Positions 34,681 through 46,419 are shown, numbered from the stretch's first letter. The stretch: 64,000 nt of DNA from Anaspis maculata (GCA_949128115.1 OX421968.1:26830377-26894376), one strand, 5' to 3'. Notes: generated by a model not told the origin, from the sequence alone. A program made the numbers and translations.

Positions 34681-35909
34681 TTTTTAGCGCACTTTCCCCG
34701 AAAAATGGGAAAAAGGTGCTTTTAGCTTCACTTTATTCGTCCGTCCGTCCGTCTGTCCGTCCGTCCGTACCCGGGATAACTCCTCAGAGAAGAGAGATAT
34801 CGATGTGGTGTAAACGCTGATCAATAGTACATATGTCCAGGATGTCAAGTTGACTTTTGGTTTTTTGTTATTCTGCCGCCATATTTAATCCGCATTTTGA
34901 ATTTCTCTAAAAGTGATCAAATTGGAATAAAATTTGCAGGCAGTGTAAACCACATCAAGATCTATCCAATTTTTGACAATTGATGCCCCGCCGCCATCTT
35001 GTATTCTCCATATTGAACATGTTTCGAAGTGATAGAACTAGGAGAATTATTCCTCAACGAAAAGAGATATCGTCGATGTGGTGCAAACGCCAATGAAATG
35101 CGTACGTGTCCACCATATAAAGTTGACCAATGATTGTTGTCATTTGGCTGCCATCTTTAATCCGCCATTTTGAATTTCTCTAAAAGTGATCCGATTGAAA
35201 TGAAATTTGCAGGCAATGTAAACCACATCAAGATATATCCAATTTTTGACAATTGATGCCTCGCCGCCATCTTGTATCTTCCATATTGAACATGTTTCAA
35301 AGTGATAGAACTAGGGGAATTATGCCTCAATGAAAAGAGATATCGGTGTGGTGCAAACGCCAATAAAATGCGTAGATACGTGTCCACCATATAAAGTTGA
35401 CCAATGATTGTTGTCATTTGGCTGCCATCTTTGATCCGCCATTTTGAATTTCTTTGAAAATGGTCTGTTTTGAGTGAAATTTGCAGGCGATGTGAACTTC
35501 ATTAGGATACATCCAATTTTTGACAATTGATGCCCCACCGCCATCTTGTATTCTCCATATTGAACGCATTTCAGAGTGATAGAACTAGGAGAATAATGCC
35601 TCAACATAAAGAGATATCGATGTGATGCAAACGCCAATCGAATGCGTACGTGACCACCATATAAAGTTGACCAATTATTTTTGTCACTTGGCCGTCATCT
35701 TTGATCCGCCATTTTGAATTTCTCTGAAAGTAGTCCAATTTGAGTGAAATTTGCAGGCGATGGATGCCCCGCCGTCATCTTGTATTCTCTATTTTAAACA
35801 TGTTTCAAAATGATACAACTAGGAGAACTATGCCTCAACAAAAAGAGATATCGATGTGGTGCAAATGCCAATCAAATGCGTACATGTCCACCATATAAAT
35901 TTGACAAAT
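34681..35909 (+). mobile_element. Helentron-like element copy D, 5' part
   Basis: Starts TTTTTAGCGCACTTTCCCC with the 5' stem to TGGGAAAAAGGTGCT, then (GTCC/GTCT)n at about 34739-34770. It is followed by an array of about 270-bp units: ATATCGATGTGG-type words at about 34797, 35068, 35340, 35613, 35848. The units contain GCCGCCATCTTG and CATATAAAGTTGACCA. The array breaks at 35909 where a 4.5-kb inverted-repeat element starts, and the Helentron-like sequence resumes at about 40450. Confidence 0.75.
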
Positions 35910-36705
35910 AGTGCAGTAAAGATAGTCAAAAAAGACCCCAAACCGTGAAAAAATTAATTCATGAAATTTTATAGCAGATATCGATTCAGAATTTCACCCT
36001 CTACCACATACTCAAAATCCCCGAAAATCCCAGTTGAGCATTCTTCTTGCGGCGCTGTCAAAGTATATCGTGTTTGCTGCAACTAGTCCGAAAATTGTAT
36101 TCTCGTTTTTGTCACACTAGAGCTACACTGTTGGCTCAGAGCTGTTGGTATACATTGCAGGGCATGACCAGACCTTCGTTTGAACTTCTAACTCGTATTT
36201 TCCGGAAAAAAAACACGGAAGTCGCTTTAATCCTCAATTAACAGTGTTGATTAAAGATAATCCGAGGGTTAGTAACCAAGTTTATTAAAATCTGTTTGAT
36301 TTGTGATGGAGGCATGAAATTTGGTATGAGTGGTCTTCATGGTCTTCTTTTCAAATGCAAACACGACGACTCGCCATATTTGGGTTAGGGGGGCCTAAGG
36401 GCCCCCTTAAAAATTTGAAGTCTCAGTAACTCTCACAAATCACCGGTAAATATCGTCACACATTTCAAAAAGTAATCATTTGACTCTACACCAAACCTTG
36501 ACAAAAGACACAACAGTTGTCGCCATGAACGCATTGTTTTTCGTGTGAAATTTTTTTTTCTTCGAAGTGTCAAAAAAACCCACAGTTTTAAATGATTTTT
36601 TAATCTAAGAAACGGTGAGTTGATCTGCTGTGTATCATTATTCACTAATTTGTATTTGCCGAAGCTATTCATAAAGTCTGTTTTTTGATACTGTCATTCT
36701 AGGGA

Positions 36706-37209
36706 TGACAGCTCCCGAAGAAATGACCCAATTTAAGTGTGAAGTTCAACAGCGGTTTTTAATTGTTCCCAATCAATATGATCGACAATTTATGAATGGA
36801 TGGATAGCTGGAACTGTTCTGTAACCTAATTTTATATGACTACACGCGAAACCAAGCGCAAAAGCAAAGGAAAACATTTTTTGAAGTGAAACTTCTATTC
36901 TCGCGCCTAGGTCACAACACACAACTAACGCAGAACCACACATGGATGTGAAATTGGTTCATAGCATTAGTGGTTGTAACGAACGCCTGTAACGTTGTCT
37001 TGTCTGACCTTGGGGTGACCAGCGTCGTCCCAGAAAATTGAAGAATAAGCTGTTGCGGCGTTCGCCGCGTTCAGTTCTATTTTTTACTAACCGCCGACAC
37101 TGGACTGCTCTTCGTGTTGTCGTACTGTTGGCCCGACAGGAATGGTTCTCGACTTGGCTTGAATAGATTCGAGCGGATGTGATTTATTATAGGGATAGGG
37201 AGGTATATT
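36706..37209. other. Inner spacer, no recognised gene
   Basis: Left part of the spacer between the arms of the 4.5-kb element; no ORF or repeat supported. Confidence 0.5.
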
Positions 37210-37420
37210 CAGGGCCGGGCCTAGCAGGCGTGCAGTGCGTTTCGGCGCGCATCAGACGGGTATAGCAGGCGGCAAGTTATAGGGGCGGTAATATAATAAT
37301 AAAGTTGAATTTCAAAGGATTCTTTTCACTCCCGCATTTGGTGGGGCTCTCCACTGCCGGTGAGGGAGGCGGCAGTCTTTCGGTGGCACGCAGGCGGCAA
37401 ATAGGCCAGGCCCGGCCCTG
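37210..37420. mobile_element. hAT-type MITE with 8-bp target duplication
   Basis: Ends CAGGGCCGGGCCT / AGGCCCGGCCCTG, flanked by perfect 8-bp direct repeats GGTATATT (37202-37209, 37421-37428). An 8-bp duplication and CAGGG-type ends are characteristic of hAT. The 211-bp body is GC-rich compared with its surroundings and non-coding. Confidence 0.9.
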
Positions 37421-37455
37421 GGTATATTCCGCACACCCAAATGTAGACACAACGT

Positions 37456-37700
37456 TCAGGTACCTATGTACCTATTAAGCAGGAACGATCTTGAAGTTAG
37501 GGCGTCGACCAAAAACCTGTATAGGGCTGAAATCATCTTTATGTTGGTACTAATCAGAATCTCGTGTTGGTCCAATGGTAAGACCTGGCTTCCTAGAACT
37601 GGTCCTAGCCTAAATTCTCTGTATAGTGGGCAGTCAAAGATTATGTGACCAAGAGTTTCATGTGAGTCAAGGTTACACATTGTGCACCTGTAGCTGGATA
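37456..37700 (-). pseudogene. Non-LTR retrotransposon ORF2 C-terminus (zinc knuckle), antisense
   Basis: The minus strand encodes YRCTMCNLDSHETLGHIIF followed by DCPLYREFR, a C-x2-C ... H-x4-C zinc-binding knuckle of the kind at the C-terminus of many non-LTR reverse transcriptase polyproteins. It is in antisense to the ZnF ORF that follows and lies inside (or across the left border of) the segment bounded by the 14-bp duplication. No polymerase domain accompanies it. The apparent last residues read through the duplicated target sequence, so the natural end is uncertain. Confidence 0.7.
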
Positions 37701-39146
37701 GCTGGTCCTTACGGGTCAGTAGATTTCAGTTTTGGTCTACTCTTCCAGTGCAACCTCCAAGTGGTGAGGACCGGGCAACGTAATTGAAAGTTGGTGGACG
37801 AGTATTTTACGGCTAAGCGCAAAAGACGTGTGTGGACGTAGTTTCAGTAAGTGAGGTCCTTGCGATGAAGAAGCGAACCACCGTCACGCCCTCTGGTAGC
37901 CAAACATCAACCGGGCGAACAAGAACGGCTACCAACACCGTGGGAAGTACTCTCCCGCGAGGCGTCGCCAATAAGGCGTCAGGGAGCAGGATTGAACGCA
38001 AGAACTCTGACGGGCCGAAGACAATAAATCCCCGGTTACCACCTGTTCCCGTCACTATTTCTCCCACCTCTTCCAACAGGCATACCACACCTTACGTCTG
38101 TGATGGCGAAGGTTGCGGTAAGAGATTCGAATCATCGTCTGGTCTGGGAAGACACCGCCGAGGGGAATGCAAGCCGCGCACTCAGTGTGACTATTGTCCC
38201 GCAAGGTTCAACACCTACTCCGGGGTCCGCCAACACGAGCGACAAAGGCACCCCGCTGAGTTCAACAATGCCGGTGAAGCTAGTTTAGCGGAATCCGATG
38301 CAATCATGTTGGAGCGGATTGCTAAGGCGGAAGCGAGTAGTACCAACGGGTACTTTTATAAGGAGGCGATGCAGGCTACCGGCTTGACCAGGGATCAGAT
38401 TCGCCATCGGCGTCTCAAGCCATCCTATGCCGGATACCTATCGAGGGCAAGACAGGGAAGTGGGGTTCCACAGCCCACCAAGGCCTTCAAGCCTTTGGCC
38501 CCTTCGAGCCACGGTCGCCTTCTTCGTACCCGTGTGGTGCCGGCTCTGAGTGCCCCGAAGCGGGACCCATGCCGGAAGTCCGATGCGTCGGTTACGGGGA
38601 TTCCATCTCCCGTGACCCAAGTAATCTCTCCCTCCCCTAAAGAGTCACACGCGACTGTTGCTGAGAATACCCCTGTGTGTGAGGCGACCAGTGTTGGACC
38701 GAGCAATCCGGTGCCGATCGGCTTGCGAGGGCTTTCCCAACAGCCTGGTCCGTCCGGCCTGGGACGAAGGTGTGTCAGGGATCTAGAGAATGCCAGGCAG
38801 ACGAGCTCGTGCTCTTCGGACTCGGACTCAGATCATGGTGGAGACGTCGAATACGTCTCGATGCGATATCGAAGGGTTGCGTGGGCTGATTTGTATGGGT
38901 GGCTCTTTTACTTACCCGATTTTAATGTGTTGTCATGTGAAAATATTATTAATGTAGCTCACGTAAACAACGTTCTGTATATGTTATTGTTATTGTTCTC
39001 TGTGTGAAAGTAGAGGCGTTGTCTCGCTTTTTTAAATTTTTAGACACTACACTTTTTCTATCACACTTTTTTCTCTACTGCTTAGGATTCTTTTGTGTAT
39101 CATGAAAGCAATAAACCTATTCTATTTTATTCTATTATACTCTATT
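37486..39146 (+). mobile_element. Internally deleted R2-like non-LTR retroelement with 14-bp duplication
   Basis: CTATTAAGCAGGAA occurs at 37472-37485 and again at 39147-39160, bounding a retroelement-like insert. It holds an antisense knuckle fragment at the 5' side, a zinc-finger N-terminal ORF, and a 3' UTR with AATAAA at 39110-39115 and a TTCTA-type repeat tail. Reverse transcriptase and endonuclease domains are missing. This is compatible with an internally deleted derivative, with the 5' antisense piece added by template jumping, 5' inversion or an earlier rearrangement. Confidence 0.65.
37865..39007 (+). pseudogene. R2-superclade-like N-terminal ORF (zinc fingers + Myb-like)
   Basis: From the ATG at 37865 the frame runs 380 residues. 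A Ser/Thr/Pro-rich start is followed by CDGEGCGKRFESSSGLGRH and the C2H2 finger CDYCPARFNTYSGVRQHERQ-RH (C-x2-C-x12-H-x4-H), then a helical segment ending TGLTRDQIRHRRLKPSY, similar to the Myb-like DNA-binding motif of R2-type elements. A Pro/Ser-rich linker and an acidic SDSDSDHGGD stretch follow. The polymerase domain is absent: after about residue 345 the frame runs into non-conserved sequence and stops at 39007, just before the 3' UTR. In intact relatives this N-terminus recognises the insertion target. The copy cannot retrotranspose by itself. Confidence 0.7.
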
Positions 39147-39160
39147 CTATTAAGCAGGAA

Positions 39161-39664
39161 AGCAGGGGTGGATGATTAAAGCCTAGAGGAGAAGAAGAAT
39201 TTTCGACTATTGAGGCTGAAACAGTTGCTTATTTCGCGTCGCTCACCATCATAAAATTTGTGCCCCTAGGGTGTGTTGAAAATATTTCTATACCGTGTAT
39301 CCACTCGAACTGAGTGCTTTGAAGTATTCCACGCCTCAATCCTCATTCTTCGTGCCTTCTACTTGACAACTGAGATCATATTGACTTTTGTCTATACTCT
39401 TTAGTCTGTATTTACTGTTGTTTTGCCAAAGTAGCATGAAATTTGGTGCAATTCTAACAGTGACAGGTGACGGTTGAAAAAATTTCTTTCGGGGCTTTCG
39501 CGCATCACTCCTCGCATCTAGTTATACTCAATAAAATTATAAAACAGTTGAAGCTATCCACCCAATAATAAATTGTCATTAATATCAATTGGTAACATTG
39601 AAAAAAACGCTGCTGAACTGAGCACTTGAATTGGCTGGTTTCATCTCGAATTGTTGCTTCTAGA
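39161..39664. other. Inner spacer, no recognised gene
   Basis: Sequence between the non-LTR insert and the right arm of the 4.5-kb element; no supported feature. Confidence 0.5.
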
Positions 39665-40446
39665 TGTCAATATGAAGAAATGGACTTCATCAATGGCTTC
39701 GGCAGATACGAATTAGCGGATAATGATATGCGGAAGATAAATTTATTCCTCTAGTACATGAAAAAATTATAAAAACCCAATTTTTTTTGACATTCCGAAG
39801 AATTTTTTTGTCATAAGGAAGAACAGTGCGTACATGGTGACAACTGGTGTGTCTCTTGTTGAGATTTAACGTAGAGTCGAATGATTACTTTTTGAGATGC
39901 GTGACAATTATTTTAATGGTGGTTTGCATGAGTTTCTGCAACTTCAATTTTCAAGGGGGTCCCTAAGCCCCCCTAACCAAAATATGGCGAAACGCTATGT
40001 CTACATTTGAAAAGAGGACCATGAAGACCACTCATACCAAATTTCATGCCTTTATCACAAAAAGAACAGATTTTATTAAATTTGGTCACTAATCCTCGAA
40101 CTATACTTGATTACCACTGGTAATTGGAGATTAAAGCGAGTTACGTGTTTTCTTCTGCGGGAAATGGGATTTCAGCGGTTCAGATGACGTTCTGGTCATG
40201 CCCTGGAGTATATACCAACAGCTCTGAGCTAACAATATAGCTCTAATGTGACAAAAGCGAGGATACAATTTTCGGACTTGTTGCAGCAAACATGATATAC
40301 TTTGACAGCGCCGGCCGCAAGAAAAATGCTCAAATGGGATTTTCGGGCATTTTAAGTACATGGTAGAGGATGAAATTCTGAATCGATAACAGCTTTAAAT
40401 TTCATGAATTAATTTTTTCAACCCCAAAACCTATCTTTACTGCACT

Positions 40447-40795
40447 GAAATGATTTTTTGAATTTCTCTGAAAGTGGTCCGATTTGAGTGCAATTCACAG
40501 GCGATGTGAACTTTATCAAAATATCTCCGATTTTGGACAAATAATGCTCTGCCGCCATATTGTAATTTCTCATCACTTGACAATTTTCATGGAGCTTGGA
40601 ATTTACCCTTGTCTCTAGTAGGTACGATCATTTTGATTTTTGAGCCAAATTTCATGATTCTGACGCTATTTTGGCCGCCATATTGAAATTTCTGCCTAAA
40701 TAACGGTAGAACCCTAATTAATATCTTGCGTTCACTAATCCTTCAAAAAGGAAGTGCGCTACTGAGTCTCATGCCCATGAGGCATATTCGCTTGT
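40447..40795 (+). mobile_element. Helentron-like element copy D, 3' part
   Basis: Continues the GCCGCCATATTG-type repeat, then AAGTGCGCTA (complement of the 5' terminus of copy D), the hairpin CTCATG-CC-CATGAG and CTTG (40791-40794) before TT. With 34681-35909 it reconstitutes one element of about 1.58 kb. Confidence 0.75.
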
Positions 40796-40875
40796 TCTTG
40801 CTTGTCCTAGCCAAGAGTTGTAGGTGATGGCATCCAATTACAAATGCATGTTCAAGAAGGAGAAACAGCCTCTTG

Positions 40876-40895
40876 TGCGCGTGCGCGTGCGCGTG

Positions 40896-40947
<52 letters not shown>

Positions 40948-41190
40948 GCTGCGTCTACGTCTGCGTCTGCGTCTGCGTCTGTGTCTGTGATCTTCCACGA
41001 TAACTGCCGTAACGTTGACTGGATCGACTTGATATTTGGTATACAAACATGGTTGTTTCCTGAAAAGAGCCCATTAGTTTTTGGCTGTCATCTGTCAAAC
41101 CCAACTGTCACTATCATCAAATGTCAGAAGCTATATCTCACGGAACTCAACTTGCAATATGTCATTTGAAAGCCCTTGAAAAACTGTATT
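40876..41190 (+). repeat. (GCGTCT)n microsatellite with conserved 3' flank
   Basis: A GCGTGC/GTCTGC run (about 40876-40988) is followed by a segment homologous, in inverted orientation, to about 57340-57550 (GATAACxxCCxxAxxxxTGAxxxGATCGACTTGA; TTTGGCTGTCATCTGTCAAA). Both copies place a GTCTG-type microsatellite at the same side, so this is a second microsatellite-bearing repeat family, perhaps distantly related to copies A-E. Reading frames of Ala-Ser or Arg repeats here are artefacts. Confidence 0.6.
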
Positions 41191-42519
41191 CAGAACAGTT
41201 GGAAACATTGCCCTATCTGTCATCTGTCAAATAATAAAAAATGTTAAAGTTCAAAACTTTACCAATTAATTATTTAAAATCTATCCGATGGATTGGAACC
41301 AGATTTGGCAGGAAGCAACACAACAAAAGAGTCAAATTGAGGCCGCAGTTGCAGTTTTCTACCATTCTCCAGTTGAGCGTAATGAATTTTCGAAATTTCT
41401 CCTGGCCGTTGCCACTCAGGAGGGGCTCTCGCCGGTGTTTCGACCAGCACGACTCGCTTTTGTAGCAGGACTCCACTCAAAAATTTATTCCTGCTCGGGG
41501 ATCGACTTTTTTTTGGAAATTTCAACTGATATCGAAAGTAGATTGTATTGAGCGTCGTGCAGGTCTATTTTCAGAGTTGACACGGTTTCGGTTTTCCGAC
41601 TGTAATTTTTTCAAAATGAAATTTGCACATTCCGTGAATTTGAGAAAAACGCAATGCAAACTTCTACATGCGGTAAGCCCCACGAAATATTAATCTTAGG
41701 TGCAGACAGGCTGTGAATAAAAGTTGAAGAAAAGATTGAGCTAATTTTTGGAGGAAAAATTTTCGAAATCGGATCAACAGTTGCCGAGTTTTCCTCTCTG
41801 GAAAAACTGCAAATTTTCCAACTTTTTATTCCGTGAACAGATTTCTTGGAATTGTTTTTTTTTTAGAGAATAGATAACTGGTTCTTGAACATTTTCCAAT
41901 AATTTCTCTCCAATTTCCCGGAAATTTTCCTCCTGAAAATATAAAACCACTCATGCGATCGTACAAATTAAGCGGTTCTGTCACGATAATTACCGAATTA
42001 TTGATCCGATCAAATCGAAATCAGGTACGGAGGCCTAAGTTCAGCCTGGAATGTTCTGATTAGACTTTGGGTGGATGATTTTGATCGGAAGCCCTCAGGT
42101 GGCAAATTGGGTCTGGGTTTGTCTGCCCAAGCTCTAAATTGAAAATATAGAGTTGAAATTTGACACACAGATGCAGTGAAAGTTTTCAATCAAGTTTTTG
42201 TAATTTCATCATCATATCTGAAGTAGGAACAAAAATTTCAATAAGGAACCAGCATTGCATTTTTGAGATATCACAACAGTTAGCTACCTAGTTCTACCTT
42301 TTGGATCATTTCATCACCTTGGAAAACTGACCTAACCTGTCATTTTTTCTGTCCGCTCAACAATGGATGCAGGATGCTCGCTAAACGCTCGACTAAATAG
42401 AATTTTTTCATCAATTTCCAAATCGAATCGCCCCCTCCCGAAAGGACACTTCGATCAAAATCATTACTGACGTCTCTGGATACCGCCGGGAAAGTTTTGT
42501 GTCGCTCCACAACAGATTT
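41191..42519. other. No recognised gene
   Basis: Several short frames at 41241-41551 overlap on both strands without a domain. No TIR or tandem structure seen. Confidence 0.4.
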
Positions 42520-43075
42520 TTTAAATTCATCTCCAAAACGATTTTTCGGGAGCGTTTTAGATTTGGGTCACCTTCGATGGAACTCTTGACCTGAAATGTT
42601 TGTTTTAAGTTAATTTTGATCTTCAGGTTTTATCACTCAAAGTTTCAGCTTTAATTTGAGCCGCAAATTTTCAAAATCGGTCAACGAAGAAAGAAATTAT
42701 CACTGCAAAACCAAAAAGGTGATTTCTCGGGTGATTTTTTGTGTTCACCTGTGAATGAAAGAGATAAGCGAGGAGATAAGCGAAAAATTCAAACACCACC
42801 GTGTACCTTAAGATCTAACTTCGTCATCTTTGTGGTTAAAATTCAAGAATTTTTTTTTTCAACGGGAGCTTCGTGACGGTTTACAGATTTTGCACTGTTT
42901 TGTTTAACACCCTGTACAAACTTCATGTGAAGTACCTAGTGTCTTACGAAACCACGGACTGATAGTCAAAGGATTAAGTCAGCGAACACTTCAAACGGAA
43001 TACAAATTTATTATAGCAATCCAAAGTTACATCAAATTGAAAAATGACAAAAATTTTTGGAACGACGAATTGACT
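42520..43075 (-). repeat. Right arm of the 8-kb-spaced inverted repeat
   Basis: Reverse complement of 34128-34635. It contains AACACCCTGTACAAACTTC at the place of TACAGGGTGTT in the left arm. The arms differ enough that the duplication is not recent. Confidence 0.75.
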
Positions 43076-44544
43076 TATGCGTAGTTTAGTATAAAATCCC
43101 GGCTGCCGGGACCCGATCCACTGCCATTTTTTATTGTTGCTTAGTTCTTTTGGCATCGCGTAACATAGAGGCCAAAATTATGTTTTTTTTTCAATTTTTC
43201 TTTGAGAAAAATTGGCCGGGCACCTTGCTGCGCACCAATAGTTTATGCTTGTTTAGCTAAAAGCGGTATCCGCCCTTCTGCCATTGCAGTCCATCCCCGT
43301 TTTTCTGGACTTATTGGGGGATATGGGCGCCGGGCGGGGCGAACTAAGATCAGCACGACCCCAGATCCCCAGACCGCAGCCCCCAGACTTCTGCTTAGAA
43401 CTCTACTAGAGCTAGAGAAGTTAGAACGCAGCTAGCTGCTGATCTGAAAGATAGGGCGTCGGCTAGGGCGTCGTCAATGATCATTGATTCATTGATCAGG
43501 GTCAGGTGCAGGGTGCAGGTGTTGTAATTGTGAAATGATGAGTGTTTTGCATTATGTCGTACATATATCAAGTATTTTTAGAACATAAGAGTCGCAATTT
43601 CAAATAAAAATCTAAAAAATGGAGGACCTTAAAGACCGGTTGGATATGCAACCAAGAATACACTATACGCTCGTGCTGCGTGTGTACATCCGTGGTGTGT
43701 ACCCACCTGTAAAAACGAGCTTCCATCTTTGCTCCCAGTGCTCCCACCCACTCAATTCAAATGCGGAACGTTCGAGTTTCTGAACTTTTCAAGTATTGTT
43801 TTGAAAGTTTTATATCGCCAACGCCAATGTATCTTATTGTCGATGGCATGGCGAGCGTGCGTGAAATAATTAAAACGCGCGTATAAACACGATACGGTTC
43901 TTGATGGGGATCGGTCTTTTCATTGGGCAATTAACGCCGAATTTGTAATTCATATTTATTAGACAAAATGCCATTGTGAATTTGTCAACACTGAACAGAA
44001 GAGAAGCGCATTGCGTGTCAACGTCGTCGTGGGAATAACTGAATCAAACTAAATACTAATGACAAGCGCATGGTGTTAAAAATCGTGTGTGAGAATTTAT
44101 ATTGTACACACACATGTATCGAGGAAGGGGTTACGGGCTATGAGTTAGGAGTTATTAGTAAATAAATTAGGAACGCACGCCGATTTACTTATCATTATGT
44201 GTTGAGTGTTTAACAATGATAATCATTGGCTCTGTGGTTGACGACCATCAAAGCCTCGAGATTACTTACTGATTATGACATGTTTTATTCAAATCATGCA
44301 CCGCAGTGCATCGATATTATATAACGCAAGCTTTATTAAGCTGGTTTGCCGAGCTGTGGTACCTAACTAAATTGATTGAATGTAAAATCTTAGTAAGTAT
44401 TTTTGTTTTTGTTGAGAAAGAATATAAAAAAAATCGCCGTCATTTCGACCGCGGCACGTCTCATCGTCTCATCGAGGGCATTAGTTCCTGCACATTTTTG
44501 AAGCGGGTGTTGCTTTTTCAGGATATTTTTTTCTATTATTTTAT
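43076..44544. other. No recognised gene
   Basis: About 1.5 kb of non-repetitive-looking sequence, no supported ORF. Short open frame 43202-43435 (+) has no domain. Confidence 0.4.
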
Positions 44545-44890
44545 TTAACGTCAGCCCATTTCCGCAACGAGGCCCAACACCGACCCCGGTGAATGCTTTT
44601 CTCCACTATACTGGAAATTTTGCCGAGCCCCTGTGTGTTCCAACACAGAGTAGGGATTTGTAACGACCACCAACATCGCATGGGGGCCGGCACCATCGTT
44701 CGTATTTTACGTGCTATGCGACACACGGCACGTCTTGCATTTAGCATTCCAGCATTCAGCACAAGCATTACTAAATCAAAGAGCTTGTTTTGGGAACGAG
44801 GATCCGAGCGCCCACAGTGGGAGAGTGGGACTCGAACCCACGACCCCTGGAGTGGTAGTCGAACGTGCTGACCACCACACCACAAGCTCT
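44545..44890 (-). mobile_element. tRNA-derived SINE (family 1), fullest copy
   Basis: On the minus strand it starts near GTGGTGTGGTGGTCAGCACG (box A region), continues GTTCGACTACCACTCC and box B GGTTCGAGTCC, has the same body as the 16.7-kb copy, and ends CGTTAAATAAAATAATAGAA. Possible eroded duplication around it (CTTTTTCAGGAT / TTCTTTCACGAT). Confidence 0.8.
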
Positions 44891-45379
44891 TCTTTCACGA
44901 TCTAACCTAATAATATACAGGGTGTTTCAAAAGTAACTAGGTACCCAGCTATCCTCGGATTCAGCATTCAAACATATAATGGTTGCGATCTGAATGATTA
45001 AGAAAGTTACGACCCCTCAAGGTTCAATTTTTAATATACCTATCTTTTTTTCGTATGTAGGTAATACTACAAGAGCTACTAACAGTTTTTATCGATAAAA
45101 TTTCGAACTATTTCGAAAGCTTTGTTTTCAAGAAATGCACCGAAACTGGAGGTTTTTTTTGGTAATAAAGTGACCATTTGTCTGATTTGTCTGTTTGTCT
45201 ATCGATAACGCCATCGTTGTCACGCTTTCGTGTGTGTCGCCGGGAGTCGGAGTCGGGTCTCCTTGGCAACGCATGTGTGCTCACCGGCAAATGATGCACT
45301 CGCATTTCTCTCTGCAGTCTGCTTGCACTGCTGGGTCGGTTTGGATTTTGGAATAGCTCTTTCTGACGCCTCTAGAACA
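44891..45379. other. No gene; solitary TACAGGGTGTTTC end
   Basis: A TA-CAGGGTGTTTCAAAAGTA end occurs near 44918 without a visible partner, and a GTCTGATTTGTCTGTTTGTC stretch near 45180. No coding sequence recognised. Confidence 0.5.
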
Positions 45380-46392
45380 CTTAAACTGCTGGACAACGAA
45401 GTTGCCGGTATCGGAAAAATGGTCCGACTTTGGAGGTCAATATCTCTCGATTGCCGATTGCGATTTTCATTTTGTTTGTTGCGTTAACTAGCTTAATCTT
45501 TCCGTAATCCATCCTGCAATAGTAAATGTTGAGAAACCTCATGTAAGTTTTCTACAGGGTGATACGTAAAATGGTGCAAAATTGCAACGACTTCATCGTA
45601 CCCCCATTTGTCAATTTTTTTTTTATGTATTCTAATACAAAAATTATGAAGTGTGGTGTCTTATCTCGAAACGGTTTTGAAATTTCCCGGATTGGAAGTC
45701 TAACATTAAAGATATCAATTTTTATGTTAAATGTTGCAGATTTACGAAACTCAGGCATAGCACAAGCACAAAAAGTATAACGTCCAGGGGGGCTTTACTT
45801 CACTCGGACACTGAAATTTCACATCGTTATCATGTTCAGGGGCTTAAATCTAGTGTATCTATAGTTCTGATGAAATTCTGGCGAAATCCAACGTACGAAA
45901 AACAGAGCAAGAACAACCACTTGAAAAAGTGCCCCCTGCTTGGCCCCACACAAATATTCGGGTTGTGTTGAAAATTGAATTGTTCTGGACTGTTGTACGA
46001 ACAATCTTGCTCAATGTCAACATCGAGGTCAACATCTATTCATCAGAAGTGACTTAATATCGCGTGCCAACAAGGCAAATCTGTAACATTGAAAATAAAA
46101 ATTTATATCTTCGATGTTAAACTTTCAATCCGGATAATTCCGAAACCGTTTCGAGGTAAGACACCAGACTTCATGATTTTTGTATTAGAATACATAGAAA
46201 ATATTTTTTCGACAAATGGAGGTACGATGAAGTCGGTACAATTTTGCAGCATTTCACGTATCACCCTGTAGAAATTTTACATGAAGTTTCTCAACATTCA
46301 CTTTCATAGAGTATCCGGCAATCGCAAGTTATTGGTCTTCAAAGTCGGACCATTTTTCCGATACCGACAACTTCGTTGTCCAGCAGTTTAAT
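45380..46392. repeat. 1-kb palindrome enclosing a TA-CAGGGTGATACG unit
   Basis: Outer arms TTAAACTGCTGGACAACGAA (from 45383) and complement (to about 46390). Inside, CAGGGTGATACGTAAAATG (45555) and its complement (to 46268) are bounded by TA. The arms correspond across both zones, so the TA unit sits symmetrically inside a larger palindrome. TTAA is present at both outer ends but, being palindromic, is not proof of a duplication. Confidence 0.75.
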
Positions 46393-46419
46393 TATTTATC
46401 GTTGAAAAATCCGCTGCCG

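Larger units (their letters stand above)
35910..40446. mobile_element. 4.5-kb inverted-repeat element inserted in copy D
   Basis: Ends GTGCAGTAAAGATAG and its complement CTATCTTTACTGCAC. Diverged inverted arms of about 790 bp (35910-36705 and 39665-40446) enclose about 3 kb with a hAT MITE and a rearranged non-LTR element. TA precedes the left end and TG follows the right end, so a TA target with one mutation is possible. Superfamily unassigned. It splits Helentron-like copy D, which dates it as later. Confidence 0.7.

Noticed and set aside
40852..41046. Arg-rich and Ala/Ser-rich open frames
   Set aside because: They are translations of the GCGTCT/GTCTGC microsatellite.
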